This document shows, one piece after another, positions 35,224 to 44,048 of a stretch of DNA of 64,000 nt. Source of the stretch: Erwinia sp. S63 (lineage in GTDB: Bacteria; Pseudomonadota; Gammaproteobacteria; Enterobacterales; Enterobacteriaceae); NCBI RefSeq assembly GCF_016625195.1, contig NZ_JACVUP010000001.1:372001-436000 (forward strand), written 5' to 3'. The translations under genes were made by a program, and so were the position numbers. The notes beneath the pieces were generated by a model. It made no database searches. It was not told where the DNA came from and saw only the letters and a list, made by a program, of their open reading frames with translations. Position 1 is the first letter of the stretch. Each line of letters opens with the position of its first letter.

Positions 35224-36440
35224 ACCTTGCCTTCATTATCCTCTTCGACCGCCTGATAAATCCGCTGCAGGATATCCGGGAAAGCCGATTGCACGCGGCT
35301 CCAGCTGGGAATGAAAGGTTTCTCATTGGGTCGCTCAATAAAGGATTGCCCGGCGTCGAGTATCGCCTGGGTGAACATCTCCACCGCCGCTTCTTCAATA
35401 TGCTGATCAAACTTCAGACCGTTCATCGTCGCTTCGTGGTTGTAGATCTCCATCATATCCAGCGCATTACGATAATAGGTGGCTTTGAGCACGCGGAACG
35501 AATCACTGGTGAGCGGCACGCCCATGGTCGCCAGCTTGCGCAGCAGCGACTGCACAATATCATTGCTCATGCGTTTCAGGCCGCCCGTGCCATCCTCTTC
35601 CGCCAGCGGCTGGTGTTTGTGATCGTAGTTATCGGCAATTTCCACCTGGCAGGTTTGTCGCGTGGTGTAGTTGCGATAGATCTCCGATAGCACGCCAATT
35701 TCCAGCCCCCAGTCGCCGGGAATTTTAATGCCGTTCAGCACATGGGTGCGCATGGCGAATTCGCCAGACAGCGGATAGCGGAAGCTGGTGAGGTAATCCA
35801 GATATTCAGAGTGGCCATACACCTTTTGCAGCGAGCGCAACAACGGGCCCACCAGCAAGCGACCCACGCGGCCATTGAGCTTGCCATCGGCCACGCGAGC
35901 ATAGAACCCTTTGCAGAATTCATACTGGAACGCGGGATTGGCAAGCGGATAAAGCAAGCGTGCCAGCATGCTGCGCTCATAGGTGACGATATCGCAGTCA
36001 TGCAGCGCCACGCACTGGGTGCGATCCGAAGCCAGCGTATAGCCGGTGCAGAACCACACGTTGCGTCCTTTGCCCGGCTGGCTCGGCGACAACCCTTCTT
36101 TATCCAGCTCAGCATCCAGCGCTTTTAAACGCGGTCCATCATTCCACAGGATGCGATGGCGTTGTGGCAGGCGGGAAAAGAACTCGCGAGCAAAGAGAAA
36201 CTGGTCGCGGTCAGCACGATCGAGGCCGATGACGATCTCATCCAGATAAGGCACTTTGGCCAGTTCATTGACGATGTTATCCAGCGCAGGGCCTTCCAGT
36301 TCGGAGAACAGGGAAGGCAAAATCAGCCCCATTTTGCGTTTGCGCGCGAAACGCACCATCTCTTTTTCCAGCGACTCGACGCTGCGTTGGGTGAGATTAT
36401 GAAAGTTAGTAATGACGCCATTTTGGTAAAAATCACTCAT
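35220..36440 (-). CDS. gpgS: Glucosyl-3-phosphoglycerate synthase (GT81)
   Basis: 406 residues of the retaining glycosyltransferase family 81. Seen: RKRKMGLILPSLFSELEGPAL, EIVIGLDRAD, a GKGRNVW segment, the DCDIVTYE metal-binding motif (DxD type) and GDWGLEIGVLSEIYRN. The enzyme transfers glucose from NDP-glucose to 3-phosphoglycerate, giving glucosyl-3-phosphoglycerate, a precursor of the compatible solute glucosylglycerate. It is 23 bases downstream of yedP, whose phosphatase would complete the pathway. E. coli K-12 has yedP but no such synthase beside it. Confidence 0.82.
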   Translation of the reverse strand: MSDFYQNGVITNFHNLTQRSVESLEKEMVRFARKRKMGLILPSLFSELEGPALDNIVNELAKVPYLDEIVIGLDRADRDQFLFAREFFSRLPQRHRILWNDGPRLKALDAELDKEGLSPSQPGKGRNVWFCTGYTLASDRTQCVALHDCDIVTYERSMLARLLYPLANPAFQYEFCKGFYARVADGKLNGRVGRLLVGPLLRSLQKVYGHSEYLDYLTSFRYPLSGEFAMRTHVLNGIKIPGDWGLEIGVLSEIYRNYTTRQTCQVEIADNYDHKHQPLAEEDGTGGLKRMSNDIVQSLLRKLATMGVPLTSDSFRVLKATYYRNALDMMEIYNHEATMNGLKFDQHIEEAAVEMFTQAILDAGQSFIERPNEKPFIPSWSRVQSAFPDILQRIYQAVEEDNEGKV

Positions 36441-36463
36441 TTTCTCATCCTTAGGTCAGGCGG

Positions 36464-37261
36464 TTAATCGGGTTGCGCGAGAAAATAGTCCAGCCCTTCA
36501 CGCCAGCCCAGCGGGCCTGCATGTGCGGTATGATAGACATTCTGTTGATCGCGGCGCGAGAGGATCACCGGGGTTTTGCTGAAACCTTTAATGACCACGG
36601 CATAATCAACCTGCTCCAGCATCGGCACATCATTGGGGCCATCGCCGAGGCCGATAGTGGTGCGTTTCTCCCCGCTGCGCTGTTCGAGATGCTGCTGCAG
36701 CTGTTGCAGTGCAATGCCTTTGCCGCAGCCCGCTGGCATCACATGCCAGAATCGTCCCCCCTGGGTTAGCGCCAGGTTGTGTTCCGCCAGCGCCATACGA
36801 AAATCCTCCAGCTTTTCACCATCATCGCGCCAGAGTATGACTTCTGAAGCATCGCGCAGTCGGCTCTGGCTGGCTTCGGCCAGGGTTAATCCGGTGAAGC
36901 GAGCCACTTCCGCATCGCTAAAGTCGTGAAAACCGCTGAAGCGGAAAGTGGATTGCAGGGTTTTCAGTGAGCGGCACAGCGCCAGATAGTTTTCGCCCGG
37001 TTCTTCAGCCGCAATCTGCTCGCCATCGAGAGCAATAAAGGCGCCATTTTCAGCGATAAAAGGTGTTCCGGAGAGACCGAGGTGTTTCTGTAAGGGGATC
37101 ATTTCAGCGGCGGTTTTACTGGAACAAAGCACCACAGGAATCGCTTGCTGTTTCAGGCGCGCCAACCATTCACTGGCGGCATCCCAGTTGTAGTCATGAT
37201 GATCCAACAGCGAGCCATCGAGATCGGTCACAATCATCAGCGACGAGTTAAGTCTGAGCAT
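36464..37261 (-). CDS. yedP: Mannosyl/glucosyl-3-phosphoglycerate phosphatase (HAD family)
   Basis: 265 residues of the HAD superfamily, Cof-like branch. Motif I is TDLDGSLLDH (Asp12, Asp14), motif II is VVLCSSK, motif III Lys is in GCGKGIAL and motif IV is GLGDGPNDVPML. E. coli YedP is classed as mannosyl-3-phosphoglycerate phosphatase. Here it precedes a GT81 synthase in one operon, so dephosphorylation of glucosyl-3-phosphoglycerate is the likely reaction. Expression upstream of the synthase on the same mRNA fits a two-step cytoplasmic pathway. Confidence 0.87.
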   Translation of the reverse strand: MLRLNSSLMIVTDLDGSLLDHHDYNWDAASEWLARLKQQAIPVVLCSSKTAAEMIPLQKHLGLSGTPFIAENGAFIALDGEQIAAEEPGENYLALCRSLKTLQSTFRFSGFHDFSDAEVARFTGLTLAEASQSRLRDASEVILWRDDGEKLEDFRMALAEHNLALTQGGRFWHVMPAGCGKGIALQQLQQHLEQRSGEKRTTIGLGDGPNDVPMLEQVDYAVVIKGFSKTPVILSRRDQQNVYHTAHAGPLGWREGLDYFLAQPD

Positions 37262-37399
37262 CTACACACTCCTTACGCCAGGCGCGTCCGTAAAGCAGAG
37301 AGTAATCAGTATAATAGCGTTATGAAGATCACACTTTTTTGCGAGTCTGCTACGTCAATTTCCAGGATAAATCTTAAAACAAAACGGTAACAATAAGGG

Positions 37400-37420
37400 A
37401 AATGCACAGGTTGTGCATTT
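37400..37420. promoter_or_regulatory. Perfect inverted repeat upstream of dsrA
   Basis: AAATGCACA and TGTGCATTT are separated by three bases. The site lies about 120 bases ahead of the dsrA promoter and 139 bases upstream of yedP, so it could be an operator for either. No regulator can be named from it. Confidence 0.5.
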
Positions 37421-37539
37421 AAGAAACACAGCAGTCGCACGGTGTTTTCGGTAACAAATGGGGAAGGTAATGCATTTTTGTTCGTTTTACACGCAAGATT
37501 GGGACTTGTCTTGTGTTGACTAAAGCGTAGTCTGACTCA

Positions 37540-37611
37540 GGTGTTAAGAATTTCCTGGTGTAACGAATTCACTGATTTATTTTACCCGGCCATCCCGCCG
37601 GGTATTTTTTT
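37540..37611 (+). ncRNA. dsrA: DsrA small regulatory RNA (short form)
   Basis: About 72 nt. ATTTCCTGGTGTAACGAATT (37550-37569) is identical to the rpoS-pairing core of E. coli DsrA. A GC-rich terminator hairpin (ACCCGGC / GCCGGGT, 37584-37603) with TATTTTTTT follows. The second stem-loop of E. coli DsrA (the hns-pairing region) is missing; only an AT-rich linker, suitable for Hfq, remains. Putative promoter: TTGTCT (37506) and TAGTCT (37528). Gene order yedP-dsrA-yodD-dsrB-rcsA supports the call. The 5' end is estimated. Confidence 0.82.
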
Positions 37612-37623
37612 ATGAAATCGATT

Positions 37624-37857
37624 TCAACGGTTAACTTCAGTGATTGAGAAGTCACGGATATCGAGTTCGAATGCTTCAGCCAGTTCCGTGTACGAGTCAT
37701 AAGCTTCACCATTCACTTTTACCCGGTGAGCGTGTTCCGCTTCCATAAACTCTTTTACCTCGCCCGAGGTTTTCTTCTGAATCGCTTCCAGCAATGCATC
37801 AACGTCGATATTCACTTCGCGCTGCACGTTGTCGCTGTACTCTTTTGCGGTGGTCAT
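37624..37857 (-). CDS. yodD: YodD stress-related small protein (DUF2525)
   Basis: 77 residues from ATG 37857, with GGGAGG six bases upstream. It matches E. coli YodD in TTAKEYSDNVQREVNIDVDALL and the C-terminal YTELAEAFELDIRDFSITEVNR. In E. coli, yodD is induced by peroxide, copper and acid; its molecular role is not known. It is transcribed toward dsrA, convergent with it. Confidence 0.92.
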   Translation of the reverse strand: MTTAKEYSDNVQREVNIDVDALLEAIQKKTSGEVKEFMEAEHAHRVKVNGEAYDSYTELAEAFELDIRDFSITEVNR

Positions 37858-37937
37858 AATGGGCCTCCCAGAGGCAATGAGATTCTTTATCAGTATAGAC
37901 AAGCAGAGCAGAGGGCAAAGCGGGGCGGATTTCAGGC

Positions 37938-37962
37938 AAAAAAAAGCCCGCGCTGCGCGGGC
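37938..37962 (-). terminator. Strong minus-strand terminator with no recognised gene upstream
   Basis: GCCCGCG and CGCGGGC pair over three bases, and on the minus strand eight T bases follow. The genes to its right (yqaE, dsrB) are on the plus strand, so it closes an unidentified minus-strand transcript or is a relic. Confidence 0.7.
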
Positions 37963-37984
37963 AAAAATCCTTGTTACTTTTAGG

Positions 37985-38146
37985 TTGACTGCGCCTTTGG
38001 GGTTGGTGCAGTACGAAGAAGTGTACGGGCTGCCCGCGTCAGAAGTCTCTCTGCGTAATGTTAAGAAAGTGAAAAGCCGAGCTCTGACAGAACTTTACCC
38101 GCTTGTCATCTCATTCATGGAATCAGCGGCTATGCTTAAAGCTTGA
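37985..38146 (+). pseudogene. Possible short ORF or gene remnant
   Basis: An open frame of 53 codons from TTG 37985 gives LTAPLGLVQYEEVYGLPASEV and then KVKSRALTELYPLVISFMES, which has the composition of a real protein but no ribosome site and no upstream domain. It could be the C-terminal remnant of a larger protein (phage-like in character). It fills most of the 318-base gap between yodD and yqaE. Confidence 0.3.
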
Positions 38147-38175
38147 CGATAAATAAGTGATATCAGGGAGTTAGT

Positions 38176-38334
38176 ATGGATTTTATTCGAATTGTGATTG
38201 CGATTTTACTGCCACCGCTGGGCGTATTCCTGCAGGTGGGCTTTGGCGGCGCCTTCTGGCTGAATATTCTGCTGACGCTCTGCGGTTATATCCCGGGCAT
38301 TGTGCATGCAGTGTGGGTAATCGCCCGACGCTGA
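38176..38334 (+). CDS. yqaE: YqaE/Pmp3 family small membrane protein
   Basis: 52 residues of the UPF0057 (Pmp3) family: MDFIRIVIAILLPPLGVFLQ with the signature LPPLGVF, then GFGGAFWLNILLTLCGYIPGI. Two membrane helices are predicted, and the start has AGGGAG five bases upstream. Members affect membrane potential and stress tolerance in yeast and plants; E. coli YqaE is envelope-stress (Cpx) regulated. The gene symbol follows the E. coli paralogue, though its location differs. Confidence 0.88.
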   Translation: MDFIRIVIAILLPPLGVFLQVGFGGAFWLNILLTLCGYIPGIVHAVWVIARR

Positions 38335-38401
38335 TCCGGATCAGGCGGCCGCCATTTTCTTCCGTTACACTGTATTCAGGACACTATCTGGAGAGTAATC
38401 A

Positions 38402-38596
38402 ATGCAGGTGAATGACCGTGTAACGGTAAAAACCGATGGCGGCCCACGTCGCGTGGGTACGGTGCTGGCAGTGGAAGGCTTTAACGAAGGGACCATGTAT
38501 CTGGTGGCGCTGGAGGATTATCCGCTGGGGATTTGGTTCTTCAATGAAAGCGACCATGCGGAAGGGGTGTTCGTTGAGCCTTACGAAGAAGCCTGA
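38402..38596 (+). CDS. dsrB: DsrB
   Basis: 64 residues nearly identical in pattern to E. coli Dsr[21 protein letters not shown] followed by [21 protein letters not shown]. It forms a small SH3-like barrel by pattern. Function is unknown; in E. coli its gene lies beside rcsA and dsrA and depends partly on RpoS. GGAGAG precedes the ATG. The same neighbourhood here supports the assignment. Confidence 0.93.
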   Translation: MQVNDRVTVKTDGGPRRVGTVLAVEGFNEGTMYLVALEDYPLGIWFFNESDHAEGVFVEPYEEA

Positions 38597-38673
38597 GGCG
38601 ACATAAAAATCAGGTGCACGCAAAGGTGCACCTGATGTGTATTAACAGACGCCATCAATGATGGTGAGATAGT

Positions 38674-40380
38674 TTAGAACGTTTCCCAGTTGTCATTGCT
38701 GTTCGCTGTGGCCAATGCCGGACGCGGGGCCAGCGTAGGTGCTTTCAGACTAGCTGATGAAGGTGCCATCACACGCGATGCGGGTGAATCGTTGAGTTTA
38801 AACGCCGCAACGGCCTGCGTCAGACGGCCCGCCTGATCTTCCAGCGAGGCTGCCGCTGAAGAGGCTTCTTCCACCAACGAGGCGTTCTGCTGCGTCACGT
38901 TGTCCATCTCGGTGACCGCCAGGCTCACCTGCTGAATGCCCCGGCTCTGCTCATCGGAGGCGGCGGCGATTTCCGACATAATATCGGTCACGCGACGCAC
39001 CGCTTCGACGATCTCTCCCATGGTCGATCCGGCTTCGCCCACCTGATGTGAACCGTTATTAATCAGGTCAACCGATTCGGCTATCAGCGATTCAATCTCT
39101 TTTGCGGCTTGCGCACTGCGCTGAGCCAGATTGCGCACTTCACTCGCCACCACCGCAAATCCACGGCCTTGCTCACCAGCACGTGCCGCTTCTACCGCCG
39201 CGTTCAGCGCCAGGATATTGGTCTGGAAGGCGATGCTATTAATCACGTTGGTGATCTCAGCAATCTTCTTCGAGCTGCCGGAGATATTGTTCATGGTTTT
39301 CACCACGCCATGCACCAGTTCGCCACCGCTGCGGGCTTTGCCGGAAGCGTCCGCCGCCAGCTGGCTGGCATGATGGGCGTTTTCCGCATTCTGTTTCACG
39401 GTCGCGGTGAGCTGTTCCATGCTGGCAGCGGTTTGCTCCAGCGCGGATGCCTGCTCTTCAGTACGTGAAGACAAATCGGTGTTCCCGGCCGAGATCTCAC
39501 TTGACCCCTGATAGATGGCAACAGCGCCTTCGCGGACGGTGCCAACGGTGCGCACCAGTGCAGCCTGCATCAGTTGCAGGTTATGCAACAGGCTGCCAAT
39601 CTCGCTACGGCCATAAGCTTGTTCCGGTGCTGTCAGGTCGCCCTGAGCAATGCGCCCGATGCGCTCAACTGATTCACGCAGCGGGCTGATCACCACACGA
39701 CGCAGGAAGACGAAGGTAAGGAGCACTAACAGCAGCGCGGCAGCAAAGGCCACGGCCATGGCAATAAAGCCCACGCGTGACTGATGCGCGGCTTCAGCGT
39801 TGATTGCCTCGGCGCGGTCGGTTCGAATTTTAATCGCTTTGAGTAATACCGCGTTATACGCATCATCCAGTTTACGTGTGACGTCGGTTTCCTGCGCGAC
39901 TATCCCTTCAAAGCTGCCTTGCTTCGCCGATTCAATCATCGGCTTCAGACCTTTATCGATATAGTCGTTGAATGACGCTGTGAGCGGGGCATCCAGCGCG
40001 ATATCCTCTGGTGTCTTCGCTTTACGGTCCATATAGATTTTGAAACCGTCGCGCGCTTGCTTAATGCGGGTTTCGGTGCGCGCCAGGTCGGCACGATAGC
40101 CATCCATTTCGCCAATACGGGCGGCGGCGCCTGATTGCAGTACGTTCAGGCGAGCGGTTCGTAAATGGTTTGAGCTATTTGAGATGCCCATACGGATTTG
40201 AATTTCATCCGTGGCATCATTCAGGGAAGTATTACTCTGGATTAAAAAATAGCTGGCGAGGCCGATACACAGGGCAAAAAGCAGCAGAATGCCACCAAAG
40301 ATCATGCTGAAAAGAGGCATCAGGCGCAGGTTCTGCCAGATGCTGAGCTTATATTGCTCATCAATCGATGCTGTTTTCAT
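38674..40380 (-). CDS. Methyl-accepting chemotaxis protein, canonical Tsr/Tar class
   Basis: 568 residues from ATG 40380 (AAGGAT upstream). TM1 about 24-46, a Tar-type periplasmic ligand domain (47-205), TM2 about 206-228, HAMP and a signalling domain with an intact tip FQTNILALNAAVEAARAGEQ. The C-terminus ends NWETF, the tether for CheR and CheB, so this is a high-abundance-type receptor. The ligand is unknown. A sigma-28-like promoter is present upstream (40419-40445), tying it to the flagellar regulon. Confidence 0.92.
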   Translation of the reverse strand: MKTASIDEQYKLSIWQNLRLMPLFSMIFGGILLLFALCIGLASYFLIQSNTSLNDATDEIQIRMGISNSSNHLRTARLNVLQSGAAARIGEMDGYRADLARTETRIKQARDGFKIYMDRKAKTPEDIALDAPLTASFNDYIDKGLKPMIESAKQGSFEGIVAQETDVTRKLDDAYNAVLLKAIKIRTDRAEAINAEAAHQSRVGFIAMAVAFAAALLLVLLTFVFLRRVVISPLRESVERIGRIAQGDLTAPEQAYGRSEIGSLLHNLQLMQAALVRTVGTVREGAVAIYQGSSEISAGNTDLSSRTEEQASALEQTAASMEQLTATVKQNAENAHHASQLAADASGKARSGGELVHGVVKTMNNISGSSKKIAEITNVINSIAFQTNILALNAAVEAARAGEQGRGFAVVASEVRNLAQRSAQAAKEIESLIAESVDLINNGSHQVGEAGSTMGEIVEAVRRVTDIMSEIAAASDEQSRGIQQVSLAVTEMDNVTQQNASLVEEASSAAASLEDQAGRLTQAVAAFKLNDSPASRVMAPSSASLKAPTLAPRPALATANSNDNWETF

Positions 40381-40418
40381 ATCCTTGCTCTCATTTTGGG
40401 TAGGTGTTCTGAGAATAA

Positions 40419-40445
40419 GCATCGGCAGTTAACGGTAAAGGATTA
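40419..40445 (-). promoter_or_regulatory. Sigma-28-like promoter of the chemoreceptor gene
   Basis: On the minus strand TAATCCTT is followed after exactly 11 bases by GCCGATGC; consensus is TAAAGTTT-N11-GCCGATAA. The -10 matches at six of eight positions and the -35 at five. Confidence 0.55.
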
Positions 40446-40484
40446 GGCGTCGAAGTGAGACCTGGCTCGCAAATCCCAGCAAAA

Positions 40485-40520
40485 CGACAAAGGGCCAATC
40501 TGCGGATTGGCCCTTTGTCG
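40485..40520 (-). terminator. Strong hairpin after rcsA
   Basis: A perfect 16-bp inverted repeat (arms 40485-40500 and 40505-40520) with loop TGCG. On the minus strand TTTTGC follows, so it probably terminates rcsA. Confidence 0.7.
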
Positions 40521-40556
40521 GCTACGGCTATCTACTCAAACTGTTTACAGGCAAGA

Positions 40557-41192
40557 CTATCGCACGTTGACATAAATACCGGAGGTCACGTTATCGGTAA
40601 GGCGCACCACATGATAAATAACCTGTTTATTATGTGTCTTAATTTTGCGTTTAATATTACCTTTGTGTGACGATACCGTTTTGGCTTTAATTTGCATCTT
40701 GTCTGAAATTTGAATGGTGTCATGTCCTGACATCCACATTTTCAGCATATTTGATTCAGTCTGACTTAATGTCAGTGGATGAATATCCAATCCTGCAGAA
40801 ATACGCGGGGTAGCGTTGAGTTTCTTTTGCAGGTAAGTGCCAAGCAGTGAGTCCAGTGTCGAGGTTTTTACCGATTTTGACGTAATAATCAGGTTCTTAC
40901 GAACGTAGAGATATTCCTCAAAATGGATATTCGAGATCGCCATAAAGATAAAAAATAGCGTGTCTGGATGCTGCATAATAATAGCGCGGATACGATCGCT
41001 GGAATCAGCTTCATGAATGAAACACTCTTCATTAATAAAGACGACACCAGGTTTTAGCTGTTCACATCTTTGTTGCAGTTGTTCAATATCAGAGACCGGA
41101 GTGATATTTTTCTTTTTAACTCCTTTGGCCGACATATAGTCTGATAATCCCAGGCGTGTGTAGTTACATGAATCCATAATAATCGTTGGCAT
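40557..41192 (-). CDS. rcsA: RcsA, auxiliary activator of capsule synthesis
   Basis: 211 residues from ATG 41192 ([16 protein letters not shown]); two extra upstream codons in frame lack support. The C-terminal LuxR-type helix-turn-helix ([20 protein letters not shown], then [19 protein letters not shown]) is almost identical to E. coli RcsA. RcsA forms a heterodimer with RcsB on RcsAB boxes, raising colanic-acid- or amylovoran/stewartan-type capsule and lowering motility genes; it is degraded by Lon. A long AT-rich upstream region with an RcsAB box fits autoregulation and H-NS silencing. Confidence 0.95.
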   Translation of the reverse strand: MPTIIMDSCNYTRLGLSDYMSAKGVKKKNITPVSDIEQLQQRCEQLKPGVVFINEECFIHEADSSDRIRAIIMQHPDTLFFIFMAISNIHFEEYLYVRKNLIITSKSVKTSTLDSLLGTYLQKKLNATPRISAGLDIHPLTLSQTESNMLKMWMSGHDTIQISDKMQIKAKTVSSHKGNIKRKIKTHNKQVIYHVVRLTDNVTSGIYVNVR

Positions 41193-41821
41193 TATAGCGA
41201 CCCTCACCAATTTGTTATCCGTTTAAATCAACGATGAATACGCGTTTGCGGTACGAGAGAGATTTCCAAAGACACTTTTTTATTCTGCTCGGCAGACTGG
41301 CGAATGATATCCGTGCGCCATCATGACTCTATCCCTGAACCCTTCTGCGAAGTTTTTTGTGTTACTTCCACGTCACTCTTGTCCCCGCGATAGTGGGAAT
41401 CGCCGGGAGTTTGCTTTAAGTGTGTAATTCGCTCTGTTTTTGAGAGCCCTGTCACTATCGCGCAAGTCACAGACAAATCTGATAGGACAATTCTTAAAAA
41501 CATTTGAATCGCGAAAGTGTGACGTTTCAGCGAGTGTTGACAATGCCGGAAAAAAGGGATTTAGACAAGAAAAATCGCTGTAAAATTTTTTTTGTTTAAA
41601 AACAGCCCTTTGAGCATTTATTCAACTAATTCTCAAGGTTTATCGCCTTAGGAATCGTCTGACTAAAATACGCGAAGCGCCGTTTAATAAGAATAATTTT
41701 CACCTGAAATGCGCATTTATCAGAATAACCTCAGTTGATTTCTGAGAAATATGGTTCGAAAAATGCACAGATTGATTTTGAATACTTAACTATCGCATAA
41801 GAACTTCTACAGAATCGTTAA
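41193..41821. other. 629-base AT-rich regulatory gap upstream of rcsA
   Basis: No gene is supported. It is clearly richer in A and T than its surroundings, as expected for an H-NS-silenced promoter. It contains the RcsAB box listed separately and a second box-like sequence TAAGAATAATTTTC at 41688-41701. Both rcsA and fliR are on the minus strand, so the region is the end of the fliR transcript and the start of rcsA. Confidence 0.6.
41483..41496 (-). promoter_or_regulatory. RcsAB box upstream of rcsA
   Basis: TAAGAATTGTCCTA on the minus strand agrees with the enterobacterial RcsAB consensus (TAAGAATATTCCTA) at 12 of 14 positions. It lies about 290 bases upstream of the rcsA start, compatible with rcsA autoactivation. 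Confidence 0.65.
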
Positions 41822-42610
41822 TTAGCGTGCGCGGGAGAGCTCTGAGACAAACTGCGCGAGTAAATCAAAGACTTCGCCGAAGAGATGTTCACAGAAGGGG
41901 GCGAGCAGCGGCATCATCATACCCAGGCTGAGGATCCCCACCGTTAAGGTAATCGGAAAGCCGATCGCGAAAACCGACAGCTGAGGTGAAACACGGTTTA
42001 ACAAACCTAGTGCCATGTTTAGCGTGAGCAATAAAACTATTAAGGGCAGCGCTAACATCATGCCATTAAGGAAAATTAAACCAGCGGACTTCACCAGCGC
42101 CATAAAAGCATTGGCGTTGAGCGGTTGATCGTTAATCGGCAGGGTATGAAAACTGTCCACCAGCAGCGAAATCAGCCACAGGTGTCCGTTGAAGGTGAGA
42201 AACAGCAGCATCGCCAGCATATCGAGAAAGCGGGCTAGCACCGGCATGTTAAGGCGACTGCCAGGATCAAAGAAGGTGGCGAAGGATAAGCCCATCTGTA
42301 AACCCACCACTTCGCCCGCCATGCGCACAGCGGCAAACGCCAGCTGCATCGTCAGGCCGATCCCGACACCAATCAATAATTGCTGTAACAGGATCCAGAA
42401 ACCCGCTGGGGTAAATAGCGTAACTTCCACCGGGGGCAGCACGGGAATGACAATCCAGGTCGTCAATACCGCCAGGCCAACTTTGACGCGCTTGGGAATG
42501 GATTTCTCGCTCAGCACGGGCGCGCTGGCAAACAATGCCAGCAAACGTACCATTGGCCAGAAAAATTGTGCGACCCAATGAATCAGCTGGCTGCTGTCGA
42601 AATTAATCAT
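41822..42610 (-). CDS. fliR: Flagellar export gate protein FliR
   Basis: 262 residues with six or so membrane helices. It is part of the FliPQR core of the flagellar type III export gate within the MS ring. Landmarks are [21 protein letters not shown] at the N-terminus and [18 protein letters not shown]. The start overlaps the fliQ stop by one base. It is the last gene of the fliL-to-fliR operon. Confidence 0.95.
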   Translation of the reverse strand: MINFDSSQLIHWVAQFFWPMVRLLALFASAPVLSEKSIPKRVKVGLAVLTTWIVIPVLPPVEVTLFTPAGFWILLQQLLIGVGIGLTMQLAFAAVRMAGEVVGLQMGLSFATFFDPGSRLNMPVLARFLDMLAMLLFLTFNGHLWLISLLVDSFHTLPINDQPLNANAFMALVKSAGLIFLNGMMLALPLIVLLLTLNMALGLLNRVSPQLSVFAIGFPITLTVGILSLGMMMPLLAPFCEHLFGEVFDLLAQFVSELSRAR

Positions 42611-42879
42611 CAGCCGATGATGTAAGGCAGGTTGGTAAACAGATTACGCATGTAATCCAGCACCAGATTCAGCATCCACGGACCGGCAATCACCGCGGTG
42701 GCAGCAACAGCCAGAATCTTAGGAATAAAGGAGAGCGTCTGTTCGTTTACCTGCGTGGCCGCCTGTAACAGACTGATGATCAAACCGCTGACCAGCGCCG
42801 CCAGCAACAGCGGGGCGGCGAGCATCAGGGCAATTCGCATTGCTTCCTGGCCGATGACCATGACTGATTCGGGTGTCAT
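42610..42879 (-). CDS. fliQ: Flagellar export gate protein FliQ
   Basis: 89 residues from ATG 42879 ([20 protein letters not shown]), the usual size; the longer frame to 42969 lies inside fliP. Two membrane helices are visible ([19 protein letters not shown] and [20 protein letters not shown]). Four FliQ copies surround FliP in the gate. Confidence 0.95.
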   Translation of the reverse strand: MTPESVMVIGQEAMRIALMLAAPLLLAALVSGLIISLLQAATQVNEQTLSFIPKILAVAATAVIAGPWMLNLVLDYMRNLFTNLPYIIG

Positions 42880-42919
42880 GCTGCGCTCCTGTAAGGAAAA
42901 GGGCGAGGGCGGAAGCCAC

Positions 42920-43654
42920 TCAGGAGTAGAAACTCTGTGCCAGTGAACCCACCAGCAGCTGCCAGCCATCCACTAACACAAACAACATCAGTTTGAACGG
43001 CAGGGAAATGGTCGCCGGTGGCACCATCATCATCCCCAATGCCATCAACACGCTGGCAACCACCAGGTCGATGATCAGGAACGGAATAAACACGGTGAAG
43101 CCAATCTGGAAGGCAGTTTTCAGTTCGCTGGTGACGTAAGCCGGCAGCAAAATACGCATCGGCACCGCTTCCGGGCCTTGAATCGGCGCGGTATTGGCGA
43201 GACGCGCAAACAACGCTAAGTCCGCTTCACGCGTCTGACGCAGCATGAATTCACGCAGCGGCTGGGCGCCTTTATCTATCGCCACGTCCATGCTGATCTT
43301 GTCCTGGCTGAACGGCAAATAGGCGTCGCTGTAAATCTTGTCGAAGGTCGGCGCCATAATAAAGAAGGTTAAAAACAGCGCAAGGCCAAGCAAAACCTGA
43401 TTGGGTGGCGCAGAAGGCGTGCCTAAGGCGTTACGCAGCAGACCAAAAACAATAATGATGCGGGTGAAGCTGGTCATCATTAGCAAAATGGCCGGAATAA
43501 ACGTCAGCGAGGTGATAAATACCAGCGTCTGCACCGGCAGCGACCAACTCTGGCCGCCATTCGCCAGCGGCTGGCTGATCAGACCGGGCAATTGCGCATG
43601 GGCAACCGGTGCCAGCAACAGCAGCGGCAAGAGGGGAAGCAATCGACGCATCAT
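42920..43654 (-). CDS. fliP: Flagellar export gate protein FliP
   Basis: 244 residues with a cleavable signal peptide ([20 protein letters not shown]), as in E. coli FliP. Conserved parts include [23 protein letters not shown]-type sequence, [20 protein letters not shown] and [14 protein letters not shown]. Five copies form the base of the export channel. The gene start overlaps the fliO stop by 4 bp. Confidence 0.95.
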   Translation of the reverse strand: MMRRLLPLLPLLLLAPVAHAQLPGLISQPLANGGQSWSLPVQTLVFITSLTFIPAILLMMTSFTRIIIVFGLLRNALGTPSAPPNQVLLGLALFLTFFIMAPTFDKIYSDAYLPFSQDKISMDVAIDKGAQPLREFMLRQTREADLALFARLANTAPIQGPEAVPMRILLPAYVTSELKTAFQIGFTVFIPFLIIDLVVASVLMALGMMMVPPATISLPFKLMLFVLVDGWQLLVGSLAQSFYS

Positions 43655-44046
43655 TGGGGTTTTCCGGGACGTTTAACCAGATTCTGAAACAGCTGACGAA
43701 AATCCTGCGGCGCCACGGTTTTGTTCACCAGTTCTTCAGGTGGCAGTGGCGGCAGTGAATGCAGATGGGTAATTTGCTGGGCGGTGACGCCCAACACTAA
43801 ACGCGCATCGGCGGTATCGACAATCACCACACGTTCCTGGCGTCCCACCTGCACGCTGGCGCTGATTTTCAGCGCCTGAGTGTTGACGGTCTTCGGGGCA
43901 AAGCCGAGGCGTTTTGCCAGCCAGCCACAAGCCAGAATCAGCAGAACAATCACTGCCAGCACGCTGCTGACTTGTCCAATCACCGAGCCGGTAGAGACCA
44001 CCGGCTGGCTATGCACCGGCTGGCCGATTTGCGCGTTCTTTAACAT
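43651..44046 (-). CDS. fliO: Flagellar biosynthesis protein FliO
   Basis: 131 residues with one membrane helix ([19 protein letters not shown]) near residues 30-50 and a cytoplasmic tail. FliO assists FliP complex assembly. The sequence [29 protein letters not shown] is typical of the C-terminal domain. It is 2 bases after fliN. Confidence 0.92.
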   Translation of the reverse strand: MLKNAQIGQPVHSQPVVSTGSVIGQVSSVLAVIVLLILACGWLAKRLGFAPKTVNTQALKISASVQVGRQERVVIVDTADARLVLGVTAQQITHLHSLPPLPPEELVNKTVAPQDFRQLFQNLVKRPGKPQ

Positions 44047-44048
44047 GC

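Noticed and set aside
41321..41503. 60-codon minus-strand ORF upstream of rcsA
   Set aside because: It overlaps the RcsAB box, lacks a ribosome site, and its translation resembles no protein.
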